Shown here one piece after another: positions 52,201 through 59,799 of a stretch of 64,000 bases of DNA (positions are counted from its first letter, which is position 1; every line of letters starts with the position of its first letter). The position numbers and the translations under genes are program-made. The notes under the pieces were generated by a model. It saw nothing but the letters and a program-made list of their open reading frames with translations, was not told the origin of the DNA and searched no databases. Where the stretch lies: the NCBI GenBank assembly GCA_025056455.1, contig JANWVY010000005.1, positions 186,001 through 250,000 on the forward strand. Direction: 5' to 3'. Source of the stretch: Bryobacteraceae bacterium (lineage in GTDB: Bacteria; Acidobacteriota; Terriglobia; Bryobacterales; Bryobacteraceae).

Positions 52201-52971
52201 GTGCAGGTCGTTGGTACCGCTTTTGGTCACGAGCGTGATTTGCGCTCCCGACCCGCGCGAGGCGTCGGCGTTCGCATTGGTTGTCGTGACGCGAAACTCT
52301 TGAACGGAGTCCAAAGTGACGCGCAGCACACTGGTAAAAGCGGCGCGCGTTTGTTGATCGTTCACGTCAATTCCGTCGAGGGTGATGTTGCTTTGGTCGC
52401 TACGCCCGCCGTTGACCACGCCACCTCGATCAATGGCCGTGCTGACTCCGCCGTTGACTGTATCACTATCGCCGACCCAAGACACGCCGGCTTGCAGAGA
52501 CAGGATCTTGGCCACATTTCGACCCTCAAAGGGCAATTGCAGGATTGGCTTCGTACCAAAGGAGTTACCTAAGGTGGCGTCCGTCGTATTCACTTGGACC
52601 GCTTCCGCCGATACCTCCACCGTGGTCGCAACCTGGCCCACTTTTTCAAAGGCCACGTTCACGGTCGCCGGAGTGTTCACCAAAAGACGGATGCCCTGGA
52701 TCGAGACATCCGAAAAGCCCTCTTTTTTCGCCAGCAGGCGATACTCCCCAGGTATGACCTGCGGAAAGAAGTAGCGTCCCGCTGCGTCCGATTTCACTTC
52801 CCGCACTTGGTTGGTGCCGGTGTTAGTGATTGTAATCGTGGCGTCTGGAATTGCCGCCCCCGTGGGGTCGGTCACCAGGCCGGTAAGCGAGGTGAGCGTT
52901 TGCGCTCGGAGCGAAGCGGCAAACACGAGCGCGCACCAAAGTGCAAGTGTTACCCTGTTGAACACCTTCAT
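49207..52971 (-). CDS. Oar-like TonB-dependent outer-membrane receptor 2
   Basis: A 1254-residue outer-membrane protein. Residues 1-23 form a signal peptide (ending SLRAQ). Residues about 26-120 form a carboxypeptidase-regulatory-like sandwich (LTGLVTDPTGAAIPDATITITN, GEYRLLAKKEGF). The plug follows (about 125-270, with GRSDQSNITLDGIDVNDQ), and the rest is the barrel, ending in MQLSVRYDF with a terminal Phe. It shares its layout but little close sequence with receptor 1. GAAAGGG lies just upstream of the ATG. Upstream, three TAACAC elements in the divergent region toward arginase may control it. Confidence 0.9.
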   Translation of the reverse strand: MKVFNRVTLALWCALVFAASLRAQTLTSLTGLVTDPTGAAIPDATITITNTGTNQVREVKSDAAGRYFFPQVIPGEYRLLAKKEGFSDVSIQGIRLLVNTPATVNVAFEKVGQVATTVEVSAEAVQVNTTDATLGNSFGTKPILQLPFEGRNVAKILSLQAGVSWVGDSDTVNGGVSTAIDRGGVVNGGRSDQSNITLDGIDVNDQQTRAAFTSVLRVTLDSVQEFRVTTTNANADASRGSGAQITLVTKSGTNDLHGSAYWFVRNREFNANTFFNNLTGLRTPKLNRNIAGASLGGPLKKNRLFLFGNVEGRRDLFEQSILRTVPTATIRQGIASYVSRAGNVVQVSPAELASRLNYAPGVNQAALEVFRSYPLPNDPTAGDGINTSGFRFNAPIRNDFYTYIARLDYVLNDKHNFFVRGQLQDDVENGPPQFPGRPPNFRSLTNSKGIAIGWNATLRPTIFSTTRYGLTRQSLEDAGIGTYEIVSWRPLSDPVGLTRSFRRISPTHHLTQDFTWTRGAHTFQFGGSYRHFTNDRLSWDNSFFTASSNSSWLTASGNILSAPFTTGDPSVAINPGGRTQFNDAVAMVFGLVTQVNSRYNYLPRNGQVVPLGRGEPNPRAFLGTESEVYFQDTWKLTRSLTMTAGLRYMYWPAIYEKRGVQTSPTIPLSDWFDRRVANANAGLGAQTGLPPIEFTLANMPGGRPLYSNLHNWSPRIALAWSPQSDNALARFLFGGPGKSVLRAGWGMYYDVFGAGLIRAYDASALGLSTNIPNSSGRLTLADAPRFTGTFNIPQQLITPPPPAGFPIRQPNSFQITNSLDDRLRAPYVMRWNVSWQREMKGGWLLSMAYVASEGRRTLTSEDLATPVNLRDPASGQTWYEAAGLLISRMAINERREVLRPLTNAELLRVAPIPFFENMFPGLAGGGLTATQAALRLMEDAHPDATYWLELTDRFGDPAFSRLGPFAFYSPQFSYLRAIRSVGASSYHSAQLGIRKQFRNGDQIDFNWTWSHSIDMGSVTENNQSTSDGLRGVIISPYRRHLMRASSDFDQRHNLNANYVYNLPLGRGRRFFGSIGKLSNLLVGGWQIAGLFRQTTGLPTSVGHNRTWPTNYNITGWATQIAPAADGTNKNAPAPVANPANPQAEARLSGPNIFQNPRAALDAFGFTLPGDIGNRNNIRGDGVFNLDASLAKNIFMPYNEKHTLQFRWEVFNVTNTVRFDPANINLSLGNRTNFGRYQGTLQPSRVMQLSVRYDF

Positions 52972-53062
52972 AACCCTTTCGTGAGAAAAATCAACGTTGG
53001 GAGAGTGGCACGGCCTGCTGCTGACGCGGAGTTCCCCGTAACCTGACCTCCACCAAAGTCTG

Positions 53063-53110
53063 TTAACACTTATGTACCGCAGTGTAACACCTTCGTGTCA
53101 CTTTAACACC
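53063..53110. promoter_or_regulatory. Three phased TAACAC elements in a divergent promoter region
   Basis: TTAACACT (53063-53070), GTAACACC (53084-53091) and TTAACACC (53103-53110) are spaced 21 and 19 bases apart, about two helical turns each. The middle one lies in GTGTAACAC, a 4-1-4 palindrome. The region separates TonB receptor 2 from the arginase gene. Confidence 0.35.
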
Positions 53111-53220
53111 TGCCTGGTGATCGATTTGGAGATCGAGAACGGCCAACTTCGAGCCCCGGACCGCCCGCTTGGCTCCTATTCAAAACATCGCTTCAATTGA
53201 GCGCTTACACTGGAAAGGAC

Positions 53221-54135
53221 ATGCCCTTTTCGCGAATTGCAGTGATCGGCGCACCGTTAGACCTAGGCGCCGGCCGGCGTGGCGTGGATATGGGACCTTC
53301 TGCCATCCGGGTAGCAAACCTGGACGCCAGGCTCGAATCGCTAGGTTACGAGGTCGAAGACCTTGGCAACGTAGAAGTCAAGCAGGCGGAAAGCCTGCCA
53401 CGAGGACGCCAGGACGCGCGCTATTTGCCCGAAATCGCCTCAACATGCCGGAAGCTCGCGGCCATGGTGGAGAAGGCCGCTGCTGCTGGCCAATTGCCTT
53501 TAGTCCTTGGCGGCGATCACTCGCTGGCCATCGGAACCGTGTCCGGCGTCTCGCGTCATTTCCGGACCAAGAAGCGAAACCTAGGTTTGATTTGGATCGA
53601 TGCCCACGCCGATATGAACACTCCCAAAACTTCGCCCACTGGCAATATCCATGGCATGCCTTTGGCTTGTCTGATTGGCAAGGGCCCGGAGGAGTTGACG
53701 CACCTCTACCGCTACGCTCCCAAGGTGGACCCAAAAAACGTTGCCTTAGTGGGTCTGCGCAGCGTGGATCCGTTGGAGAAGACACATGTGAAAGAGTCTG
53801 GGGTGCGGGCCTTCACCATGCGCGATATCGATGAGCGCGGCTTGCGGAGCGTCATGGAAGAAGCTGTCGAGATTGCTTGCGCCGGTACGGCCGGCTTCCA
53901 CTTGTCGTTTGACATGGACTCGCTCGATCCACAGTTTGCTCCCGGAGTGGGCACGCCTGTTCGAGGCGGCATCACCTATCGCGAGGCCCATTTGGCCATG
54001 GAGATCGTCAACGATAGCCAGAAAATGGTGTCGATGGAATTCGTAGAAGTGAATCCGGTGATCGATGAAGTGAATCGCACAGCAGAACTTGCCGTCGAGT
54101 TAGCGATGTCGGCGTTAGGAAAGAGGATTCTGTGA
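53221..54135 (+). CDS. rocF: Arginase
   Basis: A 304-residue manganese enzyme that hydrolyses arginine to ornithine and urea. The ligand motifs are complete: GGDHS with His100, IDAHAD with Asp127, His129 and Asp131, and SFDMDSLDP with Asp231 and Asp233. Residues near 139-147 (PTGNIHGMP) bind the substrate. The length and ligand set fit arginase better than agmatinase, especially the SPTGNIHGMP loop. The start at 53221 has GGAAAGG just upstream, and TACACT at 53206-53211. Its stop overlaps the GTG of ddl, so the two are translationally coupled. It is the first gene of the long operon ending beyond the window. Confidence 0.9.
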   Translation: MPFSRIAVIGAPLDLGAGRRGVDMGPSAIRVANLDARLESLGYEVEDLGNVEVKQAESLPRGRQDARYLPEIASTCRKLAAMVEKAAAAGQLPLVLGGDHSLAIGTVSGVSRHFRTKKRNLGLIWIDAHADMNTPKTSPTGNIHGMPLACLIGKGPEELTHLYRYAPKVDPKNVALVGLRSVDPLEKTHVKESGVRAFTMRDIDERGLRSVMEEAVEIACAGTAGFHLSFDMDSLDPQFAPGVGTPVRGGITYREAHLAMEIVNDSQKMVSMEFVEVNPVIDEVNRTAELAVELAMSALGKRIL

Positions 54136-55112
54136 AGCTGCGAGTAGCGGTGGTCTATGGGGGCAGAAGCGGCGAGCATGAGGTCTCGTTGCGCTCAGCC
54201 AAGAGCGTGATGGAGGCTCTCGACCCACAGCGCTATGTCGTGCTGCCCCACCTCATTTCGAAAGAGGGTAAGTGGTCCCCAAAGCCCATCCAGCCCGAAC
54301 CGCGCGCCAACGCACACATTGATGTCGTCTTCCCCGTCCTGCACGGCACGTTTGGCGAGGATGGAACCCTGCAAGGCCTTTGTGAGCTGGCCGACCTGCC
54401 CTATGTGGGTCCTGGCGTCTTTGCCTCGGCAGCCTCAATGGACAAAGAGGCGATGAAATTATTGTGCCGGGCGCAAGGGTTGCCAGTGGTTGAATATGTC
54501 ACCCTCCGCCCGCCGTTCTCAAGTACCTTGGAAGCCTGTAAACAACTGCCATTTCCCATGTTCGTAAAACCGGCCAATCTCGGCTCATCAGTGGGTATTT
54601 CCAAGGTCCACAACGAGCAAGAGCTGCGGCGCGCAATCGACCTTGCGGCTCAGTTCGATCGCAAGGTGATCGTTGAGCGGGCCATTGTGGGCCGGGAATT
54701 AGAATGCGGAGTCCTTGGAAATGGCGATCCAGTCGCCTCGCTCCCCTCGGAAATCATTCCGTCCCGGGAATTCTACGACTATGAGGACAAATATGTCTTG
54801 GACAAAGCTCAATGCCTTGTCCCAGCGAGTCTTCCGGATGAATTAACGCAACAGGTTCGCCGGCTTGCGATTCAGGCCTACCAGGCTGTGCAAGGCGAAG
54901 GTATGGCTCGCGTGGATTTCCTGCTGGAAACTGCGACGTCCCGTCTCTACATCAGTGAGATTAACACCATTCCAGGATTCACCTCTATCAGCATGTTTCC
55001 AAAAATGTGGGAACATGCCGGTCTACCCTTGCCAAAACTTGTTGACCGGCTGATCGAACTCGCTCTGGAACGACATGAGGCGAAGCAAAAACTTCGATAC
55101 TCTTTCGGATAG
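54132..55112 (+). CDS. ddl: D-alanine--D-alanine ligase
   Basis: A 326-residue ATP-grasp enzyme that makes the D-Ala-D-Ala dipeptide for peptidoglycan. Motifs are VYGGRSGEHEVSLRSA (about 7-22) with the substrate-binding Glu and Ser, YVGPGVFASAASMDKEAMK (about 91-109), FVKPANLGSSVGISKV (about 140-155), and EINTIPGFTSISMFP (about 275-289) with metal-binding Glu and Asn. The start is GTG 54132, overlapping the arginase stop. The Glu after the Tyr-Val-Gly-Pro segment and the EINTIPG loop fit Ddl, not a D-Ala-D-Lac ligase. It is two bases upstream of the S41 protease. Confidence 0.92.
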   Translation: MKLRVAVVYGGRSGEHEVSLRSAKSVMEALDPQRYVVLPHLISKEGKWSPKPIQPEPRANAHIDVVFPVLHGTFGEDGTLQGLCELADLPYVGPGVFASAASMDKEAMKLLCRAQGLPVVEYVTLRPPFSSTLEACKQLPFPMFVKPANLGSSVGISKVHNEQELRRAIDLAAQFDRKVIVERAIVGRELECGVLGNGDPVASLPSEIIPSREFYDYEDKYVLDKAQCLVPASLPDELTQQVRRLAIQAYQAVQGEGMARVDFLLETATSRLYISEINTIPGFTSISMFPKMWEHAGLPLPKLVDRLIELALERHEAKQKLRYSFG

Positions 55113-55117
55113 CAGTG

Positions 55118-56596
55118 ATGTGCCGGGGTTGGAAATTCGCTTTCCTGTGGCTGGCCTGGCTTGGTCTGAGCGCGAGAATCTCTCTTGCCGTGGAGCAAGA
55201 GCCCTGGGAGAGGCTGATCAAGGCCTTGGTGGACGTCTATGTGACCGTGCAACAGGAGGCCGCCGATCCCGTCCATCCCGACCAGGCAATTTATCAAGGG
55301 GCAATCCCAGGTCTTTTGCGGCGGCTCGACCCCCATTCGATTTTCTTCGACGCCAACCAGTTTGAACAGCTGAAAGAACTTGAGAAAAGCACGCGCAAGG
55401 GGTTTGGCAGCGTCGTTTCGGTGTTGCCCGGCCGGGTGATCGTTTTGCAATGCTTGCCTGGCACGCCGTCGGCCAAATCGGGCATGGCCGCGGGAGATGA
55501 AATTCTGGCCATTAACAACATTCCCCTGGCCCAGCTTGATATGGAGCAACTGATTGAATTGCTCAGCCAATCTCGCCAGCAGCAAGCAAGCTTGGATGTG
55601 CGCCGTCCTGGCAACGCCCGGCTGTTGCATTTCGTACTGACACCGGAAGAAGTCGCTTCTCCGGCGGTGGACCGCGCCTTTGCTCTGCGGCCCGGGATTG
55701 GCTATACGCGGATTACGAACTTCGAGACTGAAACGGGCGAGCAACTGCAAAAAGCTATCGAATCCCTAGGAGGCAACCAGCTGAAGGGGCTCATTCTCGA
55801 TCTGCGCAACAATCCCGGGGGGGTGCTTCCAGCAGCCATCCAAGTCTGCTCCCTCTTCTTAAAACCTGGCGCCAAGATTCTGACAATCCGCGGCCGCTCC
55901 AAGCAGCCCGAAGAAATTCTCGTGCCAGACTCGGCCAAGCCCTACGAATTTCCGCTTGTCGTGCTCATCAACGGAAAGTCGGCGAGCGCCTCGGAAATTG
56001 TCGCTGGTGCGATTCAGGACCATGACCGAGGCCAGGTCCTTGGTGAGCCAAGCTTTGGAAAGGGGTTGGTGCAAAGTGTTTATCCGCTTTCAGCAGCGAC
56101 AGGTCTAGCGCTCACCACTGCCTTTTACTACACTCCTAGCGGCCGGTCGATTCAACGACCTTTGCAAGGAGGTTCACTCAATCAACTGATCAGCTCTCCT
56201 CAGCTGGAGTATCGCACCACGAAGGGACGCAAAGTGAGTGGCGGAGGAGGCATCCAGCCTGACGAGATCGTACTGCCTGAGCCGCTCACCCGCCTGCGAG
56301 CTGTACTCGATGCAAGCGGCATTTTGACCACCTTCGCCTCCAGCTACAATCTGCGCCACCAGGTGGATGAGAAATTCGAGGTGACGCCGGCGTTACTCAA
56401 CGAGCTTCAAGTGTTTCTATCGGAAAGCCGTATTCGACCGTCGCTAGCCGAGTGGTCGGCAGAACGGCCTTGGATCGAGTCCCGGCTCAAACAAGAAATC
56501 CTTAACCAGGCTCTCGGCGTCGAAAAAGGGGATCAAGTTGAGCTCCAGCGAGACCCCGTCGTCCGCAGGGCGCTCAAAGTGCTCGGAGTGGACTGA
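55118..56596 (+). CDS. S41-family C-terminal processing protease
   Basis: A 492-residue exported serine protease. An N-terminal signal sequence (about 1-25) is followed by a helical region, a PDZ-like domain (about 95-175, with GTPSAKSGMAAGDEILAINN) and the S41 domain. The catalytic Ser lies in NGKSASASEIVAG and Lys in PSFGKGLVQ, the Ser-Lys dyad of CtpA-like enzymes. A C-terminal extension of about 85 residues ends in VRRALKVLGVD. A GTG at 55115 directly precedes the ATG used here. Its stop overlaps the start of the next gene (56596), so it is coupled within the operon. Confidence 0.88.
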   Translation: MCRGWKFAFLWLAWLGLSARISLAVEQEPWERLIKALVDVYVTVQQEAADPVHPDQAIYQGAIPGLLRRLDPHSIFFDANQFEQLKELEKSTRKGFGSVVSVLPGRVIVLQCLPGTPSAKSGMAAGDEILAINNIPLAQLDMEQLIELLSQSRQQQASLDVRRPGNARLLHFVLTPEEVASPAVDRAFALRPGIGYTRITNFETETGEQLQKAIESLGGNQLKGLILDLRNNPGGVLPAAIQVCSLFLKPGAKILTIRGRSKQPEEILVPDSAKPYEFPLVVLINGKSASASEIVAGAIQDHDRGQVLGEPSFGKGLVQSVYPLSAATGLALTTAFYYTPSGRSIQRPLQGGSLNQLISSPQLEYRTTKGRKVSGGGGIQPDEIVLPEPLTRLRAVLDASGILTTFASSYNLRHQVDEKFEVTPALLNELQVFLSESRIRPSLAEWSAERPWIESRLKQEILNQALGVEKGDQVELQRDPVVRRALKVLGVD

Positions 56597-59500
56597 TGCG
56601 CCAACCCGTGAGTACGCTCATGGTCGCTGTGGTTTTCAGCGCCGCTACGTTGCTGGTTTCGCAGGACCGGCCAGCGAAACCTTCCCACCGCCCGGCGGCT
56701 CAAGAAGAGCAATTGTGGCGTCATCGTAATCTTGGTAAAGCCTTCTATGAAAATCCCACGACGCCAAACGCGGCGGTTGAAGAATTCAAAAAAGCGCTGG
56801 AACTCGCCCCAGATTCACCCCGCGAACGCCTAAACTATGGCCTGGCCTTGCTTCGAGCAGGAAAGACTGCCGAAGGCATGGAAGAGTTAAAGCGAGTGCA
56901 GGCGCAGGATCCCACCTTGCCCCACACCTGGTTCAATCTTGGAATCCAATACAAAAAAGCGGGGGAAACAGAACGCGCCATCCAGCAGATGGAGCAAATG
57001 GCAAAGCTGGCGCCGAGCGATGCGGTCGTTCACTACAACCTGGGTGCGCTTTACAAGCTAGCCGGTCGTGACGCGGAAGCCGTCACCCATTTTCTTCACG
57101 CTGCAGAACTTGCCCCGCATCTGGCTGCTCCTCACTTCCAGCTTTTCAATTTTTACCGACTTGCTGGCAACACCGACCAAGCGCAGAAAAGCCTGGCTCG
57201 CTTTCAGGAGCTCAAGCGCGCACAAGAGCTTTCAGGCATTAGCGAAGACATGGACTGGAGCGACTACTCGGAAATCTACGACCCAATCGACCCCGAGACC
57301 TCGAGCGGCGATCTTGCCGATGAGCCGATCCTGCGCTTTCAAGGCCGGGCCTTGCCGGGCCCGGTGGGTGAGGCTCCAGAGGCACTCGTTCTAGACTTTG
57401 ATGGTGACTCGCGGCCGGATCTTCTGGTCTGGTCTTCGTTAGGCGGACTTCTTTACCGGAGCGCTCGAAGCTTGATTGCCGGCGATGTCCTGAAATCCGG
57501 AATTCATTTCGCAACCGGCGATGTCGACAATGATGGTTTCCCGGATCTGTGCATGCTCACCGCGCAAGGAGCGCACTTGATCTCAAATCAGAAGGGAGCT
57601 CTCCCGGCGGTTGCCAAACCGATCGCCTCCGGCCGGTTTGTCAAAGCCCTCTGGCTTGACTACGATCACGACTACGATCTCGACTTGATTCTCATCGGGA
57701 CTAAATCTCTCGTTTTCCGCAATCAGGGCGAGGGAGGGCTTGTGGAACAGCCAGGCGCCATCCCGTTCCTAGCGGGCGAGCCTGTTGACGCCATCACCAT
57801 TCGAGTCCTTGCAGACAGCAAGGCCAATGACATTCTCGTCAGCTACCGCGACCGCGAAAGCGTACTCTATCGCGACCGTCTGGCCGGCCGTTACGATCCC
57901 GTGCCTTTCCCGGCGCTTGCCCGGGGCGCAACGCATCTTCAGGCCGCCGATTGGAATCATGACGGCCAGCTGGATCTGGCCTATGTGTCAAACCAAACAC
58001 CAGGATTACTTGCGAATCGCCGCTGGACGTGGACTCCGCATCCAGCGCCGGCGCTGTCTCAGGCGACCTTTCGAATAGAGGATGTCAGCGGCCTTGGTCT
58101 GGCGGAACTGGTCAGCGCCGCCGCGATTTATTCGCTCACCGGAACTCGCCGCAAGGCAGTTGGGCTTGCTGGCGGACGTCTCCTAGCCACGGCGGATTTT
58201 GATGGCAACGGCCGCTTGGACCTAGCGGTCGTTCGCGGCGGCATCGAAATTCTCGAAAATACGACTGCCAGCCGCAACCGCTGGGTCGCCTTTAAGCTTG
58301 TGGGAACCAAGAATCGCAAGCTGGCCGAAGGCGCGGAAATTGAAGTGCGCAGCGGCAAACGCTACCAAAAAAAACTCTATCAGGGCTATCCGCTTGTCTT
58401 CGGTCTGCGAAGCTACTCCGAGATCGACATGGTGCGAATCACCTGGCCCAACGGCCTCATTCAAAACGAGGCCCGGCAACCGGTAGGCCGGTTAGTGGCG
58501 TATCAAGAAGCCCAACGACTATCGGGCTCTTGTCCCATGATCTTCACTTGGAATGGCGAAAAATTCGAGTTTTTAACGGACGTGTTGGGCGTGGCGCCAC
58601 TTGGCGCCTCATCGGGCGATGGAAGCTTCTTCGCCACGGATCATGACGAGTATGTCTGGATCCCGGCTTCGAAGCTGAAACCTCGCGAAGGCTTCTACGA
58701 CTTGCGCATTACCGAAGAATTGAGCGAGGTGAGCTACATCGATCACGTTCAACTGCTCGCCGTAGACCATCCAGTCAAAACCGAGCTTTATTCCAATGAC
58801 AAGTGGAAAGCTCCGCCCTATCCTGAATTTCGCCTCTTCGGAACCGAGCGCCGTATCTACCCCCGTCGCGCGCTGGACGGCTTGGGTCACGACGTTCGCC
58901 GGGCGCTCTTAAGCCGGGACCGCATTTATGCTGACCGCTTTCCGAGGCGTCTGGACCAGACGGCCCCCCTGCATTCGCTGGAGCTAGATTTCGGTCCTGG
59001 CGTTCCGAGCCAGGGGGTGTTTCTGGTCCTCACCGGATGGGTAGATTGGGCTGACGGCAGCACCTTTTTGCGTCAAGCTCAACAGCCTGGAGGTGCTCTC
59101 CAACCTCCCTATTTACAGGTTCGCGACGCCAGAGGCGCTTGGCGGACAGTAATCGAAGACATGGGAATGCCCTCGGGTAAGACAAAAACCATCGCCGTGG
59201 ATCTTTCTGGGAAATTTCTCTCCTCCTCGCGGGAGATTCGTATCGTGACCAATCTTTGCGTTTACTGGGACGAAGCTTTTTTAGGCGTGGAGGAGCGCAA
59301 GCCCGACTACCGTTTGCACGAATTGCCCTTGCGCGGTGCGGAACTTCGCTTCCATGGTTTTTCGCAGGCCCGGATTCACCCTCAACGGCGCCAGCCCGAG
59401 CATTTCGAATACGCCCCTGCAAGCGTAGTGTCTTCGTGGAATCCCACGGCTGGATTCTACACTCGCTTTGGGGACGTAAGAGCCTTGCTGACGCACGTTG

Positions 59501-59799
59501 ACGATCGATACGTGATTATGGGCTCAGGCGATGAAATTCAACTGCGTTTTGGGGCAGAAATTGCACCGCCCCCGCCAGGTTGGAAGCGGGACTTTTTGCT
59601 GTTGGTGGATGGCTGGGCCAAGGATAGCGATCCCAACACCGCACACTCGCAGACTGTCGAGCCACTCCCTTTTCACGCCATGACGCGATATCCTTATGGG
59701 CCGGAGGAGAGCTACCCGGAGACGGCTGAGCACCGGCGATATCGGGACGAGTACAACACCCGGCCGGCGCTTCGCCTTTTGAGGTCCCTTGCAAAATGA
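56596..59799 (+). CDS. TPR and CRTAC/ASPIC-UnbV protein with a large novel C-terminal region
   Basis: A 1067-residue exported protein. A signal sequence (about 1-23) leads to about five TPR units (about 35-205, WFNLGIQYKKAGETERAIQQ). FG-GAP/VCBS-type propeller blades follow (about 255-540, with DFDGDSRPDLLVWSS, DVDNDGFPDLCML, DWNHDGQLDLAYVSN), each with an Asp-rich calcium loop. An ASPIC/UnbV segment follows (about 555-640, RNRWVAFKLVGTKNRKLAEGA). The last about 420 residues begin CPMIFTWNGEKFEFLTDVLG and contain no domain I recognise. It overlaps the next gene by four bases. The Asp-rich loops are intact. Confidence 0.8.
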   Translation: MRQPVSTLMVAVVFSAATLLVSQDRPAKPSHRPAAQEEQLWRHRNLGKAFYENPTTPNAAVEEFKKALELAPDSPRERLNYGLALLRAGKTAEGMEELKRVQAQDPTLPHTWFNLGIQYKKAGETERAIQQMEQMAKLAPSDAVVHYNLGALYKLAGRDAEAVTHFLHAAELAPHLAAPHFQLFNFYRLAGNTDQAQKSLARFQELKRAQELSGISEDMDWSDYSEIYDPIDPETSSGDLADEPILRFQGRALPGPVGEAPEALVLDFDGDSRPDLLVWSSLGGLLYRSARSLIAGDVLKSGIHFATGDVDNDGFPDLCMLTAQGAHLISNQKGALPAVAKPIASGRFVKALWLDYDHDYDLDLILIGTKSLVFRNQGEGGLVEQPGAIPFLAGEPVDAITIRVLADSKANDILVSYRDRESVLYRDRLAGRYDPVPFPALARGATHLQAADWNHDGQLDLAYVSNQTPGLLANRRWTWTPHPAPALSQATFRIEDVSGLGLAELVSAAAIYSLTGTRRKAVGLAGGRLLATADFDGNGRLDLAVVRGGIEILENTTASRNRWVAFKLVGTKNRKLAEGAEIEVRSGKRYQKKLYQGYPLVFGLRSYSEIDMVRITWPNGLIQNEARQPVGRLVAYQEAQRLSGSCPMIFTWNGEKFEFLTDVLGVAPLGASSGDGSFFATDHDEYVWIPASKLKPREGFYDLRITEELSEVSYIDHVQLLAVDHPVKTELYSNDKWKAPPYPEFRLFGTERRIYPRRALDGLGHDVRRALLSRDRIYADRFPRRLDQTAPLHSLELDFGPGVPSQGVFLVLTGWVDWADGSTFLRQAQQPGGALQPPYLQVRDARGAWRTVIEDMGMPSGKTKTIAVDLSGKFLSSSREIRIVTNLCVYWDEAFLGVEERKPDYRLHELPLRGAELRFHGFSQARIHPQRRQPEHFEYAPASVVSSWNPTAGFYTRFGDVRALLTHVDDRYVIMGSGDEIQLRFGAEIAPPPPGWKRDFLLLVDGWAKDSDPNTAHSQTVEPLPFHAMTRYPYGPEESYPETAEHRRYRDEYNTRPALRLLRSLAK

